DNA from: Smallanthus sonchifolius
Taxonomy: Eukaryota > Streptophyta > Magnoliopsida > Asterales > Asteraceae
DNA length: 64,000 bases
Reading direction: 5' to 3'
Assembly (NCBI GenBank): GCA_023525975.1
Contig: CM042022.1
Coordinates: 66,112,001-66,176,000, forward strand
Shown in pieces: positions 63,359 to 64,000 of the stretch. A model generated the notes under the pieces. It had not been told where the DNA came from. It did not search any database and saw nothing but the letters and a program-made list of their open reading frames with translations. The position numbers were made by a program, and so were the translations under genes. Each line of letters opens with the position of its first letter. The first letter of the stretch is position 1.

Positions 63359-64000
63359 CAATTAACGAAGCAGGCCAGGGATGTTCTAGAAGCTAAAAAA
63401 CAGGATGTCAAAGAGGTATCATTGGATGCTGAAGACCCGAATATTAAAGTCCTTATAGGGAGTAATATCCCTAAGGATATTGAGAAAGATATCTTGAACT
63501 TCCTGAAAGGTAGAAAAGCAACTTTCGCATGGAAACACGAAGATATGACAGGTATATCCAAAAACATTATAACTCACAAACTTGGAATTGATAAAAGTTT
63601 CAGGCCAATACATCAAAAGCGAGGAAATTTGCTCTCGAAAGGAACGTGATCATCCAAGAAGAGGTGGAAAGACTCCTCAAGTCCGGAATGATTAGGGAAG
63701 TAAAATTCCCAAGGTGGCTAGCAAATGTAGTGGTAGTATGGAAGAAAAATGGGAAGTGGAGAGTTTGTGTATATTACACAGGCCTTAACAAGGCATGCCC
63801 TAAGGACCCCTTCCCATTACCACACATAGACTTAATGGTTGATGCTACAACGGGCCATGAAATCCTAACTTTTATGGATGCCTATTCGGGATTTTAGCAG
63901 ATCCAAATGGAGCCATCAGATCAGGAAGATACAACCTTCATGACTCCGACAAGTATTTACTGTAATATAGCTATGCCATTGGGTCTTTAAAATGTAGGTG
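63359..64000 (+). pseudogene. Tat-N reverse transcriptase, N-terminal part, cut by the window end
   Basis: It continues the protease frame: VLIGSNIPKDIEKDILNFL, TFAWKHEDMTGI, HKLGIDKSFRPI (63422-63649). A frameshift follows, then EEVERLLKSGMIREVKFPRWLANVVVVWKKNGKWRVC (63646-63760) and the conserved NKACPKDPFPLPHIDLMVDATTGHE. The first catalytic Asp is in FMDAYSGF (about 63873). A stop at 63895-63897 replaces the next residue. TTFMTPTSIYCNIAMPLGL runs to the end. The YxDD motif is outside the window. Confidence 0.9.

Larger units (their letters stand above)
60358..64000 (+). mobile_element. Tat-N: Tat-lineage Gypsy element, 5' part
   Basis: 5' LTR (60358-61021), primer site, gag, protease and RT start, continuing beyond the window. 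The left boundary is where the Cop-I linker reading ends, and the bases there are TG. Likely target site GAACA (60353-60357); the other copy is outside. Confidence 0.85.

Overview
This window is plant repeat DNA, almost certainly from a eudicot nuclear genome. It is filled end to end by LTR retrotransposons nested in one another, and I find no host gene, rRNA or canonical tRNA. Evidence: tRNA-iMet, tRNA-Asp-like and Tat-type primer binding sites, Copia and Gypsy gag/pol motifs, TG...CA LTR ends, and two target-site duplications that match exactly. A post-pol ORF with a 'YPRF[IL]Q' motif recurs in several Copia elements. I associate it with daisy-family (Asteraceae) Sirevirus-like elements, but that is recollection, not a search result.

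Layout (element names are mine). 1-1274: right end of Copia element Cop-0 (+), inserted in the pol of Cop-A (+, 1275-11524). Gypsy Gyp-F (+, 6296-9747) splits the post-pol ORF of Cop-A and is flanked by AAAGA. 11525-12668 and 29888-30948: the two halves of Gypsy Gyp-J (+), split by the pol-less Athila element Ath-M (-, 12669-29887). Ath-M carries a decayed chromovirus-related Gypsy, Gyp-L (-, 13026-23815), whose 5' LTR holds a solo LTR (22413-23542) flanked by GTTAT. 30949-31903: LTR of Gyp-K. 31904-35890: Copia Cop-B (-). 35891-38033 plus about 42441-42729: Copia Cop-C (-), split by Gypsy Gyp-D (-). 42730-48823: gag-only Gypsy Gyp-E (+). 48824-53931: Copia Cop-G (+). 53932-54795: end of Copia Cop-H (+). 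54796-60357: Copia Cop-I (-), with readable PR, INT and RT. 60358-64000: Tat-lineage Gypsy Tat-N (+), running off the end.

How the parts work together. The Copia elements share the order LTR - gag - pol - spacer - extra ORF (aORF) - polypurine tract - LTR. The aORF has an N-terminal YPRF[IL]Q domain, an acidic/coiled-coil middle and a C-terminal domain. The most striking signal is a cis-element. Five Copia LTRs carry dyad-symmetric motifs (core ACTT-3-AAGT), in four of them as arrays with a 30-35 bp period, ending 17-22 bp upstream of a TATA box. The flanking arms change in a compensatory way between and within families (GAAC/GTTC, GTAC/GTAC, GCAC/GTGC). The family's own palindrome recurs just upstream of internal ORFs (the aORF in Cop-A and Cop-B, gag in Cop-G). 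Unrelated Gypsy LTRs also carry clusters of other short palindromes.

Most genes are broken by stops and frameshifts. The exception is a 743-codon open frame on the minus strand at 40510-42741, where a fragment of a Copia aORF is joined in frame to the RNase H-integrase-chromodomain part of a Gypsy polyprotein.
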